Positions 1-5,853 of a stretch of 6,904 nt of DNA are shown piece by piece. Under the pieces are notes generated by a model that was given only the letters and a program-made list of their open reading frames with translations, was not told where the DNA came from and did no database searches. The DNA is from Nitrospinota bacterium. GTDB lineage: Bacteria > Tectomicrobia > Entotheonellia > J063. A program made the position numbers and the translations under genes. The stretch covers positions 1-6,904 of the forward strand of contig RFHZ01000062.1 in NCBI GenBank assembly GCA_003696125.1, written 5' to 3'. The first letter of the stretch is position 1. Every line of letters begins with the position of its first letter.

Positions 1-33
1 CCGGCAACGGCTCTTAACGAACACGGGGTAGTC

Positions 34-891
34 ATGCACCGGCGTCTCCACACCTGGCTGGATATTCGCTTCTGGGGGATCATCCCGGCGCTGCTCTGGA
101 CGCTCTTCTTCTTCCTGGTCCCCCTGCTCATCATGGTAATGTACAGCTTCTGGAAGCTGATCAACTACCGGGTGGTACCGGTCTGGACCCTGGAAAACTA
201 CCTCCATTTTTTCTCCAAGAGCTTCTATCGACTCTCCCTGTGGAACTCCCTGGTGGTCACCTTCTGGACGGTGGTGATCAGCGTTCTGCTCGCCTTTCCC
301 CTGGCCTACACCATCGCCTTCAAAATCCCTCAGCGCTATCAACGATTCTGCCTGATCGCCACCGTTGTCCCTTTTTGGACCAGCTACGTGATTCGCTCCT
401 ATAGCTGGTTAACCGTGCTGGCAGAGAAAGGGGTGATCAACTCCCTCTTGCTACGCATGGGTCTACTCGATCACCCCTTTCAGGTTGTGTACACGAGAAC
501 GGCTACGGTCATCGGGTTTGTCCACTTCTTCCTGATGCTGCTGACCCTGACCATCTATGCGAGCCTGGTGCAGATCCCTCCCGCTTACTTCCGGGCCGCA
601 GCAGACCTGGGGGCCGGGAGAATCAAGACCTTTTGCTACATCACCCTGCCTCTCAGTCTGCCAGGAGTAATGGTGGGTGCCTTCCTCACCTTTGTCATCA
701 CCTTTGGCGACTACATCACCCCGCAAATCCTGGGGGGGAACAGAGAACTCCTCCTCTCCCAGGCCATCATGCTGGAGATCCAGCACCGGGTAGACTATCC
801 GATGGCCTCCACGCTGGGAGTGATCATGATGGTGGTTTTAGGCCTGGGCTTTTGGGGATTCTTTAAGTATCTCAAGGCAGAGCGATGGTGA
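34..891 (+). CDS. potB: Spermidine/putrescine-type ABC transporter permease, PotB-like
   Basis: This is an inner-membrane permease subunit of a type I ABC importer of the polyamine/PotB class; it would pair with the next gene's product to form the channel driven by an ATPase. The 285 residues match the usual PotB length. Hydrophobic segments lie near residues 12-36, 72-95, 105-127, 157-178, 211-230 and 258-279, giving six helices. The cytoplasmic EAA-type loop that contacts the ATPase is at about 188-211 (AAADLGA ... ITLPLSLPG). The following FGDYITPQILGG stretch (224-235) is typical of PotB and related permeases. ATG at 34 is the only canonical start visible, although the frame stays open to the left edge; a weak GGGG lies at 24-27. 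The gene overlaps the next by 7 nt. Substrate is inferred from family resemblance only; related permeases carry other small cations or organic solutes. The ATPase and binding-protein genes are not in the window. Confidence 0.9.
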   Translation: MHRRLHTWLDIRFWGIIPALLWTLFFFLVPLLIMVMYSFWKLINYRVVPVWTLENYLHFFSKSFYRLSLWNSLVVTFWTVVISVLLAFPLAYTIAFKIPQRYQRFCLIATVVPFWTSYVIRSYSWLTVLAEKGVINSLLLRMGLLDHPFQVVYTRTATVIGFVHFFLMLLTLTIYASLVQIPPAYFRAAADLGAGRIKTFCYITLPLSLPGVMVGAFLTFVITFGDYITPQILGGNRELLLSQAIMLEIQHRVDYPMASTLGVIMMVVLGLGFWGFFKYLKAERW

Positions 892-1685
892 CTCGTGTGC
901 TACCCAGATCAGCCACTGATATCCTCTTTTACGCCTATTTTCTCCTCTGCTTTCTCTTCATCCTCCTGCCCGTACTGGTCCTGATGGCCTTTTCCTTCCA
1001 TTCCGGGGCCTATCCTGCCCTCCCTTTCCGCTCTTTTACCCTGAAATGGTATGTTGCCCTCTTCCACGATCAAGAGATCGTCGAGGCCTTATTGCGGAGT
1101 GTGCTGGTCGGGGTGGCTTCCGGGCTTAGCGCAACCCTTCTCGGATTTCTGGCCGCCTATAGCCTAACCCGCTCTCGCTTCCCCTGGCACCAGGCGATCT
1201 ACACCTTCCTGATGCTCCCGGTGATGATCGCCTACCTGATCATCGGCCTGGGGCTGCTGATCCTCTTTACCCTCTTGGGTATCCCCAAATCGCTCTTTGC
1301 CGTCTGGCTGAGCCACACCGTGATCAACCTCCCTATCAGCGTCGCCATCCTCTATGCCCAGTTGGGAAAACAGCAGGCCAACCTGGAGCGGGCAGCCCAG
1401 GATTTAGGGGCCAATACGGTCCAGACGATGCTCTATGTAACTCTTCCCCTGATCCTGCCGGCGATCCTGGCCTCCTTTTTTCTCACCTTTACCCTCTCCT
1501 GGGATGAGTTTATCATCGCTTTCCTGGTCAGCGGTTTCGATGTCACCTTACCGGTCCAGATCTGGAGCATGCTGCGCTCCGGTATCAGCCCTCGCCTGAA
1601 TGCGGTCGGCACCCTGGTCTTTACCATCTCCATCGGCCTGGCCCTGGCCACAGAGCTGCTCCTGACGCGACAGAGAAACGGGTAA
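885..1685 (+). CDS. potC: Spermidine/putrescine-type ABC transporter permease, PotC-like
   Basis: This is the second permease subunit of the same importer, 266 residues, the usual PotC length. An N-terminal membrane helix lies at about 13-37. More hydrophobic segments lie near 67-94, 104-131, 136-159, 190-217 and 240-261. The EAA loop is clear at 168-193 (ERAAQDLGA ... TLPLILPA), followed by FTLSWDEFIIAFLVSG (202-217), a PotC hallmark. The start ATG (885) lies inside the end of the upstream gene in the arrangement ATGGTGA, so translation is probably coupled. A modest AAGG sits about 8 nt before it. GTG at 888 is a possible alternative start. No gene follows in the same orientation for about 260 nt, and I see no strong terminator after the stop, so transcription may read on toward lepA. 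The polyamine assignment is by family similarity; the exact substrate is not readable from sequence. Confidence 0.9.
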   Translation: MVTRVLPRSATDILFYAYFLLCFLFILLPVLVLMAFSFHSGAYPALPFRSFTLKWYVALFHDQEIVEALLRSVLVGVASGLSATLLGFLAAYSLTRSRFPWHQAIYTFLMLPVMIAYLIIGLGLLILFTLLGIPKSLFAVWLSHTVINLPISVAILYAQLGKQQANLERAAQDLGANTVQTMLYVTLPLILPAILASFFLTFTLSWDEFIIAFLVSGFDVTLPVQIWSMLRSGISPRLNAVGTLVFTISIGLALATELLLTRQRNG

Positions 1686-1711
1686 TCCTCCTGGAGTCCC
1701 CTGTCCCTTCC

Positions 1712-1739
1712 TTTACTTTCCCGCGATTTATGGTATACT
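1712..1739 (+). promoter_or_regulatory. Candidate sigma-70-type promoter for lepA-hemW
   Basis: TTTACT (1712-1717, 4/6 match to the -35 consensus) and TATACT (1734-1739, 5/6 match to -10) are separated by 16 nt. TG one base upstream of the -10 (1731-1732) makes it an extended -10. It lies about 205 nt before the lepA start, so it would give a long leader holding all the repeats described below. No other pair as good was seen between potC and lepA. It is predicted by eye only. Confidence 0.5.
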
Positions 1740-1762
1740 TTTGTGCATCTGGTGTTGACAGT

Positions 1763-1809
1763 ACCATAGAGGCACGGAGGATACGGAGAAGCAAAGGCAC
1801 CAAGGACAG
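1763..1809 (+). repeat. Purine-rich dispersed-type repeat, period near 9 nt
   Basis: This stretch reads as loosely repeated nonamers such as GAGGCACGG, AGGATACGG, AGAAGCAAA, GGCACCAAG. It resembles the 'CACGGAGGCACGGAGA'-style intergenic repeats that I recall from many environmental bacterial genomes. Only one copy lies in the window, so its dispersed nature is inferred from resemblance. It has no convincing reading frame and lies in the putative lepA leader. Confidence 0.45.
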
Positions 1810-1825
1810 CGGCTACCGGAATCAG

Positions 1826-1853
1826 GTAGAGGCGCAGCGCGCCGCGTCCCTAC
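1826..1853. repeat. 28-nt imperfect palindrome (REP-like)
   Basis: The two 14-nt arms pair as GTAGAGGCGCAGCG with CGCCGCGTCCCTAC, with two mismatches (1830/1849 and 1836/1843) and one G-T pair, leaving almost no loop. It is the GTAGGG..CCCTAC class of short GC-rich intergenic palindrome found scattered in several bacterial phyla. It could form a cruciform in DNA or a hairpin in the lepA leader RNA. No T-run follows, so it is not an intrinsic terminator. Multi-copy status cannot be seen here. Confidence 0.55.
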
Positions 1854-1909
1854 ATACTCATTACTCATTACTCATTACTCGTTACTCGTTACTCATTACT
1901 CGTTACTCA
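1854..1909. repeat. Tandem heptamer repeat, TTACTC(A/G), about 8 units
   Basis: Seven consecutive units from 1861 to 1909 are identical except at the seventh base, which reads A, A, G, G, A, G, A in order. An eighth unit at 1854-1860 differs by one base (ATACTCA). The unit length of 7 is not a multiple of 3 and the tract lies outside any credible gene. It ends 21 nt before the lepA ribosome binding site. Such heptamer tracts are typical intergenic simple repeats that change copy number by slippage. There are no spacers, so it is not a CRISPR array. Confidence 0.9.
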
Positions 1910-1944
1910 TTGGGTAAGGCGACTGCGGATAAGGAAAATCGTCT

Positions 1945-3744
1945 ATGGATATACGCTACATCCGGAACTTCTCCATCATTGCCCATATTGACCATGGGAA
2001 ATCGACCCTGGCCGACCGGCTCCTGGAGCAGACCCAGACGCTTTCCGAGAAGGAGATGATGGACCAGGTTTTAGACAGCATGGATCTGGAGCGGGAACGG
2101 GGTATCACCATCAAATCCCATGCGGTGCGCATGGAATACCGGGCTCCGGACGGCCACCTCTACGTGTTGAACCTGATCGATACCCCGGGGCATGTCGATT
2201 TCTCCTATGAGGTTTCGCGCAGCCTGGCCGCCTGCGAAGGGGCCATATTGCTGGTTGATGCAGCGCAAGGGGTGGAAGCCCAGACGGTAAGCAATGTCCT
2301 CCTGGCGCTCGAGCATAATCTCGCTATCATCCCGGTGATCAACAAGATCGATCTCCCCAACGCCGAAGTGGAGCGGGTGTCGATGCAGATCCAGGATCTC
2401 CTGGGCGTTGCCGCCTCAGACATCTTGCAGATCAGCGCCAAGGAGGGATGGGGGGTTGAGGAGCTGCTCCAGGCCATCATCGATCGCATCCCCGCCCCGC
2501 AAGGGGATCCCCAGGCCCCCCTGCGGGCCCTCATCTTCGATTCGGTGTTCGACCGCTATCGGGGAGCCGTGGCCTATATCCGCATCGTTGACGGGACCCT
2601 GCGGGAAGGGATGCCGGTGCGTTTCTTCTCTACCCAACGCGATTACGAAGCGGAAGAGGTGGGGATCCTTCGCCTCGGTCGCATCAGAAAACCGGTTCTG
2701 GAAGCCGGGGAGGTCGGGTACCTGATCGCCGGGGTTAAGGAGTTGCGTGATGCCCGGGTCGGCGATACGGTGACCGAAGCCGACCGACCGGCGGCCGAAC
2801 CTCTCCCCGGGTACAAGGAGATCAAGCCGATGGTCTTTGCCGGGCTCTATCCGGTGAATGCCGATGATTACACCAACCTGCGTGCCGCCCTGGAACGGCT
2901 TCGCCTGAACGACTCCTCCCTGCGTTTCGAACCCGAAACCTCGACCGCCCTGGGCTTTGGATTCCGCTGCGGCTTTCTGGGGCTGCTCCATATGGAGATC
3001 GTGCAGGAACGACTGGCGCGGGAATTCGATATGGAGATCATCACCACCGTGCCCAACGTCGAGTACGAGGTGTTATTGAAGAACGGGGAGATCGTCACGG
3101 TACACAACCCGGCCGAAATGCCCCCTCCTGGACAGATCGAGGAGATCGCCGAACCGATCCTCGATGCCCAGATCCTCCTCCCTTCCGAATACGTGGGAAA
3201 CGTGATGCGCCTGGCCCAGGAACGGCGGGGCAGGTACATCACCACCGAGTACATCGATCCCAGCCGGGTCATGCTCCGCTACGAGCTTCCCCTGGCCGAG
3301 ATCGTGCTCGACTTCTACGATCGACTCAAGTCGGTGAGCCGGGGCTATGCCTCCTTTGACTATGAGTACAAGGGGCACTACCCTTCTGACCTGGTCAAGC
3401 TGGATATCCTGATCAACGGGAACCCGGTGGATGCCCTGTCCGCCATCGTCCACCGGGAGAAGGCTTATAGCTGGGGGAAGGCCCTCTGCCAGAAGCTCAA
3501 GGAGTTGATCCCCCGCCAGATGTTTGAAGTGGTGATCCAGGCCGCTATCGGGAGCAAGGTTATCGCCCGGGAAACCATCCGTCCCTTCCGCAAGAATGTG
3601 ACGGCAAAGTGTTACGGAGGCGATGTGACCCGCAAGCGCAAGCTCCTGGAGAAACAGAAGGAGGGGAAGAAGCGGATGAAGCAGGTCGGACGGGTCGAGA
3701 TCCCCCAGGAAGCCTTCCTGGCCGTGTTGAGCATGGAAACGTAG
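1945..3744 (+). CDS. lepA: Elongation factor 4 (LepA) GTPase
   Basis: LepA is a ribosome-binding translational GTPase that acts on stalled or mistranslocated ribosomes and in 30S assembly. All G-domain motifs are present: AHIDHGKST (13-21), GITIK (53-57), DTPGH with the catalytic-type His83 (79-83), NKID (133-136) and SAKEG (164-168). A domain II barrel follows (about 190-285), then the [14 protein letters not shown] signature (339-352). The LepA-specific C-terminal domain (about 485-599) carries the diagnostic [19 protein letters not shown] (558-576). At 599 residues it is full length, with no missing motif. ATG 1945 is supported by AAGGA (1931-1935) at a 9-nt spacing and by the standard N-terminus I-R-N-F-S-I-I-A-H. 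hemW begins 6 nt after the stop, an arrangement seen in many bacteria, so the two are almost certainly co-transcribed. The leader contains the repeat cluster. Confidence 0.98.
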   Translation: MDIRYIRNFSIIAHIDHGKSTLADRLLEQTQTLSEKEMMDQVLDSMDLERERGITIKSHAVRMEYRAPDGHLYVLNLIDTPGHVDFSYEVSRSLAACEGAILLVDAAQGVEAQTVSNVLLALEHNLAIIPVINKIDLPNAEVERVSMQIQDLLGVAASDILQISAKEGWGVEELLQAIIDRIPAPQGDPQAPLRALIFDSVFDRYRGAVAYIRIVDGTLREGMPVRFFSTQRDYEAEEVGILRLGRIRKPVLEAGEVGYLIAGVKELRDARVGDTVTEADRPAAEPLPGYKEIKPMVFAGLYPVNADDYTNLRAALERLRLNDSSLRFEPETSTALGFGFRCGFLGLLHMEIVQERLAREFDMEIITTVPNVEYEVLLKNGEIVTVHNPAEMPPPGQIEEIAEPILDAQILLPSEYVGNVMRLAQERRGRYITTEYIDPSRVMLRYELPLAEIVLDFYDRLKSVSRGYASFDYEYKGHYPSDLVKLDILINGNPVDALSAIVHREKAYSWGKALCQKLKELIPRQMFEVVIQAAIGSKVIARETIRPFRKNVTAKCYGGDVTRKRKLLEKQKEGKKRMKQVGRVEIPQEAFLAVLSMET

Positions 3745-3750
3745 AGCGGT

Positions 3751-4899
3751 ATGCTTCTGAGCCTGTACATCCATATCCCCTTCTGTGCCTCTCGCTGTCC
3801 ATATTGCGATTTTACCTTTGTCGTCCGCCAGACGCATCTCGCTCCCCGCTATGTCGAGGCGGTGATCCGTGAATTGCGGACACGCATGACCGGGCTCGCC
3901 TCCCCGGCGAACGGCCAGGAAAGAGGCTCTTTGCTCCTTCCTACCCTGTCCACCATCTATTTCGGGGGAGGAACCCCTTCCCTGCTCTCCCCGCAACTCC
4001 TCGGTCGCCTCCTGACCGCGATCCGCTCCGAGGCAGAAGTGATGCAGGGAGCAGAGATCACGGTGGAGGCCAACCCTGGAGATTCCAAGCACTTTGCCGC
4101 CCTGCGGGAACTGGGGGTCAATCGCCTGAGCCTGGGGGTGCAGGCGCTGGACGATCGCATCCTGAAAGCCTTAGGGCGTCTCCATACGGCAGCCCAGGCC
4201 GAAGCTGCCTTTGAGATCGCCCGCGCATCCGGCTTTCACAACATCAACATCGATCTCATCTTCGGCGCTCCCCAGCAGTCGGTGTCGGACTGGGAAAAGA
4301 CGCTGGCGCAGGCCCTGGCCCTGGCTCCAGAGCATCTCTCCCTCTACGGGCTTACCATAGAACCCGGCACCGCCTTCAGCCGGCGGTGGGCCAAGGGACG
4401 TCTCCCCCTCCCCTCGGAAGACGAGCAGGCCCTGATGTACGAAATCGCCCTGGATCGATTAGCCGAAGCCGGGTACGAGCAGTACGAGATCTCCAACTTT
4501 GCCCGCCCGGGGTACGCCTCTGTGCACAACCTTACCTACTGGGAAAGGAAGCCGTATCTCGGTTTAGGAGTATCGGCCCACTCCTTCCTGCACCCATCCC
4601 GCTTCTGGAACACCTCTCATCTCCTCTCTTATATGGAACAGGTGGAGCAAAGCGGGGTGGCGGTGGCAGGGGAAGAGGTCCTCTCCGATGCGTCCCAGGT
4701 CCTGGAGCAGATCCTTTTGGGCCTGCGTCGGCCCTGTGGTGTTCCCCAGGACCTGCTGACCAGGCCACCACTCTCCACCAATCTGGATCGACTCCTGGAG
4801 GCGCAACTCCTGGAAAAGGCGCAGAACCGGGTACGCCTGACGCGTCGAGGACTCCTGCTGGCTGATGTGGTTTGTGCAGAGTTAGTTAGAGGACTGTAA
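3751..4899 (+). CDS. hemW: HemW, radical SAM HemN-like heme chaperone
   Basis: This is a 382-residue radical-SAM protein of the HemN/HemW group. The [4Fe-4S]/SAM motif is C12-x3-C16-x2-C19 followed by D-F, without the extra Cys two residues later that marks true coproporphyrinogen dehydrogenase HemN. Other family motifs are GGGTPS (72-77), EANPG (106-110), RLSLGVQ (125-131) and NIDLIFGAPQQ (166-176). HNLTYW (259-264) fits the HNxxYW motif linked to heme binding in HemW. Known HemW proteins bind and transfer heme rather than oxidise coproporphyrinogen, so that is the better name than HemN. A C-terminal winged-helix-like HemN_C region spans about 305-380. The start at 3751, 6 nt after the lepA stop, has only a weak GAGCGG in front, which suggests translational coupling. 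Confidence 0.95.
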   Translation: MLLSLYIHIPFCASRCPYCDFTFVVRQTHLAPRYVEAVIRELRTRMTGLASPANGQERGSLLLPTLSTIYFGGGTPSLLSPQLLGRLLTAIRSEAEVMQGAEITVEANPGDSKHFAALRELGVNRLSLGVQALDDRILKALGRLHTAAQAEAAFEIARASGFHNINIDLIFGAPQQSVSDWEKTLAQALALAPEHLSLYGLTIEPGTAFSRRWAKGRLPLPSEDEQALMYEIALDRLAEAGYEQYEISNFARPGYASVHNLTYWERKPYLGLGVSAHSFLHPSRFWNTSHLLSYMEQVEQSGVAVAGEEVLSDASQVLEQILLGLRRPCGVPQDLLTRPPLSTNLDRLLEAQLLEKAQNRVRLTRRGLLLADVVCAELVRGL

Positions 4900-4911
4900 A
4901 ACTCCACCACG

Positions 4912-4919
4912 AAAGGAGA
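4912..4919 (+). promoter_or_regulatory. Ribosome binding site that sets the start of the small Cys protein
   Basis: AAAGGAGA is a near-perfect Shine-Dalgarno. Its last base is also the A of an ATG at 4919, so that ATG cannot be served by it. The in-frame ATG at 4925 lies 6 nt after GGAG (4915-4918) and is the credible start, which removes two residues from the longest frame. Confidence 0.8.
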
Positions 4920-4924
4920 TGGCC

Positions 4925-5128
4925 ATGATCATCCCGGCAGAGAAATTGCTCATCGTCCCCAACACGGCAGCAGAAATTACCTGTCCGTACTGCGGTCGTC
5001 GTGATCAGGCCAGGCATTTCTACCTGGTACCGCTGTTCGGAGGGGTCTCCTGGCAGACCTATGAGGTGTACTGCTGTCACCCCCAAAAGCCGTTCTACCT
5101 GCGTACCAGGACGTTCACTGGAGGCTAA
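4925..5128 (+). CDS. Small Cys-containing hypothetical protein, possible zinc knuckle
   Basis: I do not recognise this 67-residue protein. It holds one clear CxxC knuckle, C20-P-Y-C23-G, and later an adjacent pair C50-C51 followed by H52. Four Cys (plus His) could bind one zinc as a ribbon, but the second pair lacks the usual two-residue spacing, so metal binding is inferred. The middle (32-47) is hydrophobic/aromatic and looks like a beta-strand hairpin, and the C-terminus is basic (YLRTRTFTGG). There is no signal peptide or membrane helix. It begins 25 nt after hemW on the same strand, has an excellent ribosome binding site and probably belongs to the lepA-hemW transcript. It ends 31 nt before the convergent membrane-protein gene. 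The strong ribosome binding site and the Cys pattern argue that it is a real gene. Confidence 0.7.
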   Translation: MIIPAEKLLIVPNTAAEITCPYCGRRDQARHFYLVPLFGGVSWQTYEVYCCHPQKPFYLRTRTFTGG

Positions 5129-5159
5129 GGCCGGTCTATGGGCAGAAGCTGGCGAATGG

Positions 5160-5549
5160 TTATCCCCCTAACCCCTTGATCCCGATAGAGGTGGTAAACA
5201 GGCGGACTAAAAAATTGCAGTCGATGGTGAGGCAGACTAGCTCCCAGACCAGGCGAAGAAGTACCACATTAAAGATGACCCCCAGGATGGCGAAGATCTT
5301 TCGCCGGTTCCGGTGAAAGATGCCGGCGATGCCGAGCCCGATCCCTACCAGGGAAGCGGCAAGACCTAAGATGATGAGCAGCGCAATGGTAATGGTTACC
5401 GAAGAGTCTTCGGCTAACAGGTCCGCAGATGTCTTGGTAATGGCCCCAACGATCAAAAAGAGCTCAAAGAAGGTGACCACCAACACCAGCGCAATAACCG
5501 CAGAAGCAGTCCCCAATCCCGAATGTCTCTTGAATTGCGTTTCTTCCAT
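5160..5549 (-). CDS. Small membrane protein with three predicted helices, unknown function
   Basis: This is a 129-residue hydrophobic protein with probable membrane segments at about 13-37, 52-77 and 83-108, a short polar N-terminus and a C-terminal tail. The loop between helices 2 and 3 (GLGIAGIFHRNRRKIFAILG, 71-90) has a basic cluster, so it probably faces the cytoplasm. That glycine-rich helix, basic turn and FAILG pattern resembles small uncharacterised membrane proteins (DUF4190-like) of Firmicutes and other bacteria. That resemblance is from memory and weak. The start was set at 5549 because GGAGG at 5562-5558 stands 8 nt before it. A longer frame reaching 5702 adds 51 residues that are Cys/Asp-rich, non-hydrophobic and unlike a signal peptide. 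It is convergent with the small Cys protein and divergent from the SH3b gene. No function is proposed. Confidence 0.75.
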   Translation of the reverse strand: MEETQFKRHSGLGTASAVIALVLVVTFFELFLIVGAITKTSADLLAEDSSVTITIALLIILGLAASLVGIGLGIAGIFHRNRRKIFAILGVIFNVVLLRLVWELVCLTIDCNFLVRLFTTSIGIKGLGG

Positions 5550-5557
5550 GTGCTTTT

Positions 5558-5562
5558 CCTCC
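5558..5562 (-). promoter_or_regulatory. Ribosome binding site deciding the start of the membrane protein
   Basis: On the minus strand this reads GGAGG, 8 nt before the ATG at 5549. It supports the 129-residue form over the longer frame that starts at 5702. Confidence 0.75.
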
Positions 5563-5839
5563 AGAATGATACACATTAGCCGACAATAGAAACACCCTTG
5601 AACCTTAGTTCCTCTATCGAAAAGAGAAGCGTCTTCCGTATCATGGCACGAATCATCGACAAAAGCAAGACCATAATAACCGCATTTTCCCCCAAAGTGC
5701 ACCAGAAACCGTTATGCCTTCTGCGACCCAGAGGAGAAACGAAACACATTTTCTGTGACACACATCTTGCTATTTTGGGATCGGCGTTGCAGAATAAGAA
5801 GTAGAATCACTTCCTGCTTATTTGATCACCCAGATTTTC

Positions 5840-5845
5840 AGGAGG
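5840..5845 (+). promoter_or_regulatory. Ribosome binding site for the GTG-started SH3b gene
   Basis: AGGAGG, a consensus Shine-Dalgarno, lies 8 nt before GTG at 5854. The GTG opens directly onto a K-R-containing signal peptide, which makes this start far better than any downstream ATG. Confidence 0.85.
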
Positions 5846-5853
5846 GAAAGTCT

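Larger units (their letters stand above)
5550..5853. other. Noncoding region between divergent genes
   Basis: These 304 nt separate the minus-strand membrane protein from the plus-strand SH3b gene and should hold promoters for both. By eye the stretch is richer in A/T than the flanking genes. The best plus-strand candidate is weak: TTGCTA (5767-5772) and CAGAAT (5790-5795) with a 17-nt spacer. TAGAAT (5802-5807) is a better -10 but has no well-placed -35. I found no clear minus-strand promoter, long inverted repeat, tRNA-like fold or riboswitch-like signature. Short open frames here lack ribosome binding sites. Confidence 0.5.

Noticed and set aside
1755-1783. Perfect TTGACA at 1755-1760 as a promoter -35
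   Set aside because: No acceptable -10 lies 15-19 nt downstream; the extended -10 at 1731-1739 is better.
1854-1909. CRISPR array
   Set aside because: The units are 7 nt, directly adjacent and without spacers, and no cas genes are present.
1730-2059. Plus-strand open frame spanning the repeats and the start of lepA
   Set aside because: It translates the heptamer tract into a meaningless SLLITRY-type repeat and then runs out of frame through lepA, with no ribosome binding site.
3073-4092. Long minus-strand open frame (339 codons) across the lepA-hemW junction
   Set aside because: It is antisense to two certain genes, shows no recognisable domain, and arises from GC-rich codon bias on the opposite strand.
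4386-4865. 159-codon plus-strand open frame inside hemW
   Set aside because: It is a frame-shifted shadow of hemW, Pro/Gly/Arg-rich, with no ribosome binding site or domain.
5158-5173. GGTTA/TAACC hairpin between the convergent genes as a terminator
   Set aside because: The stem is only 5 bp and partly AT, no T-run follows on either strand, and it overlaps the end of the membrane-protein gene.
5550-5702. 51-residue N-terminal extension of the minus-strand membrane protein
   Set aside because: It lacks a ribosome binding site of its own and reads as polar, Cys-scattered sequence, while a consensus site sits at the internal Met (5549).
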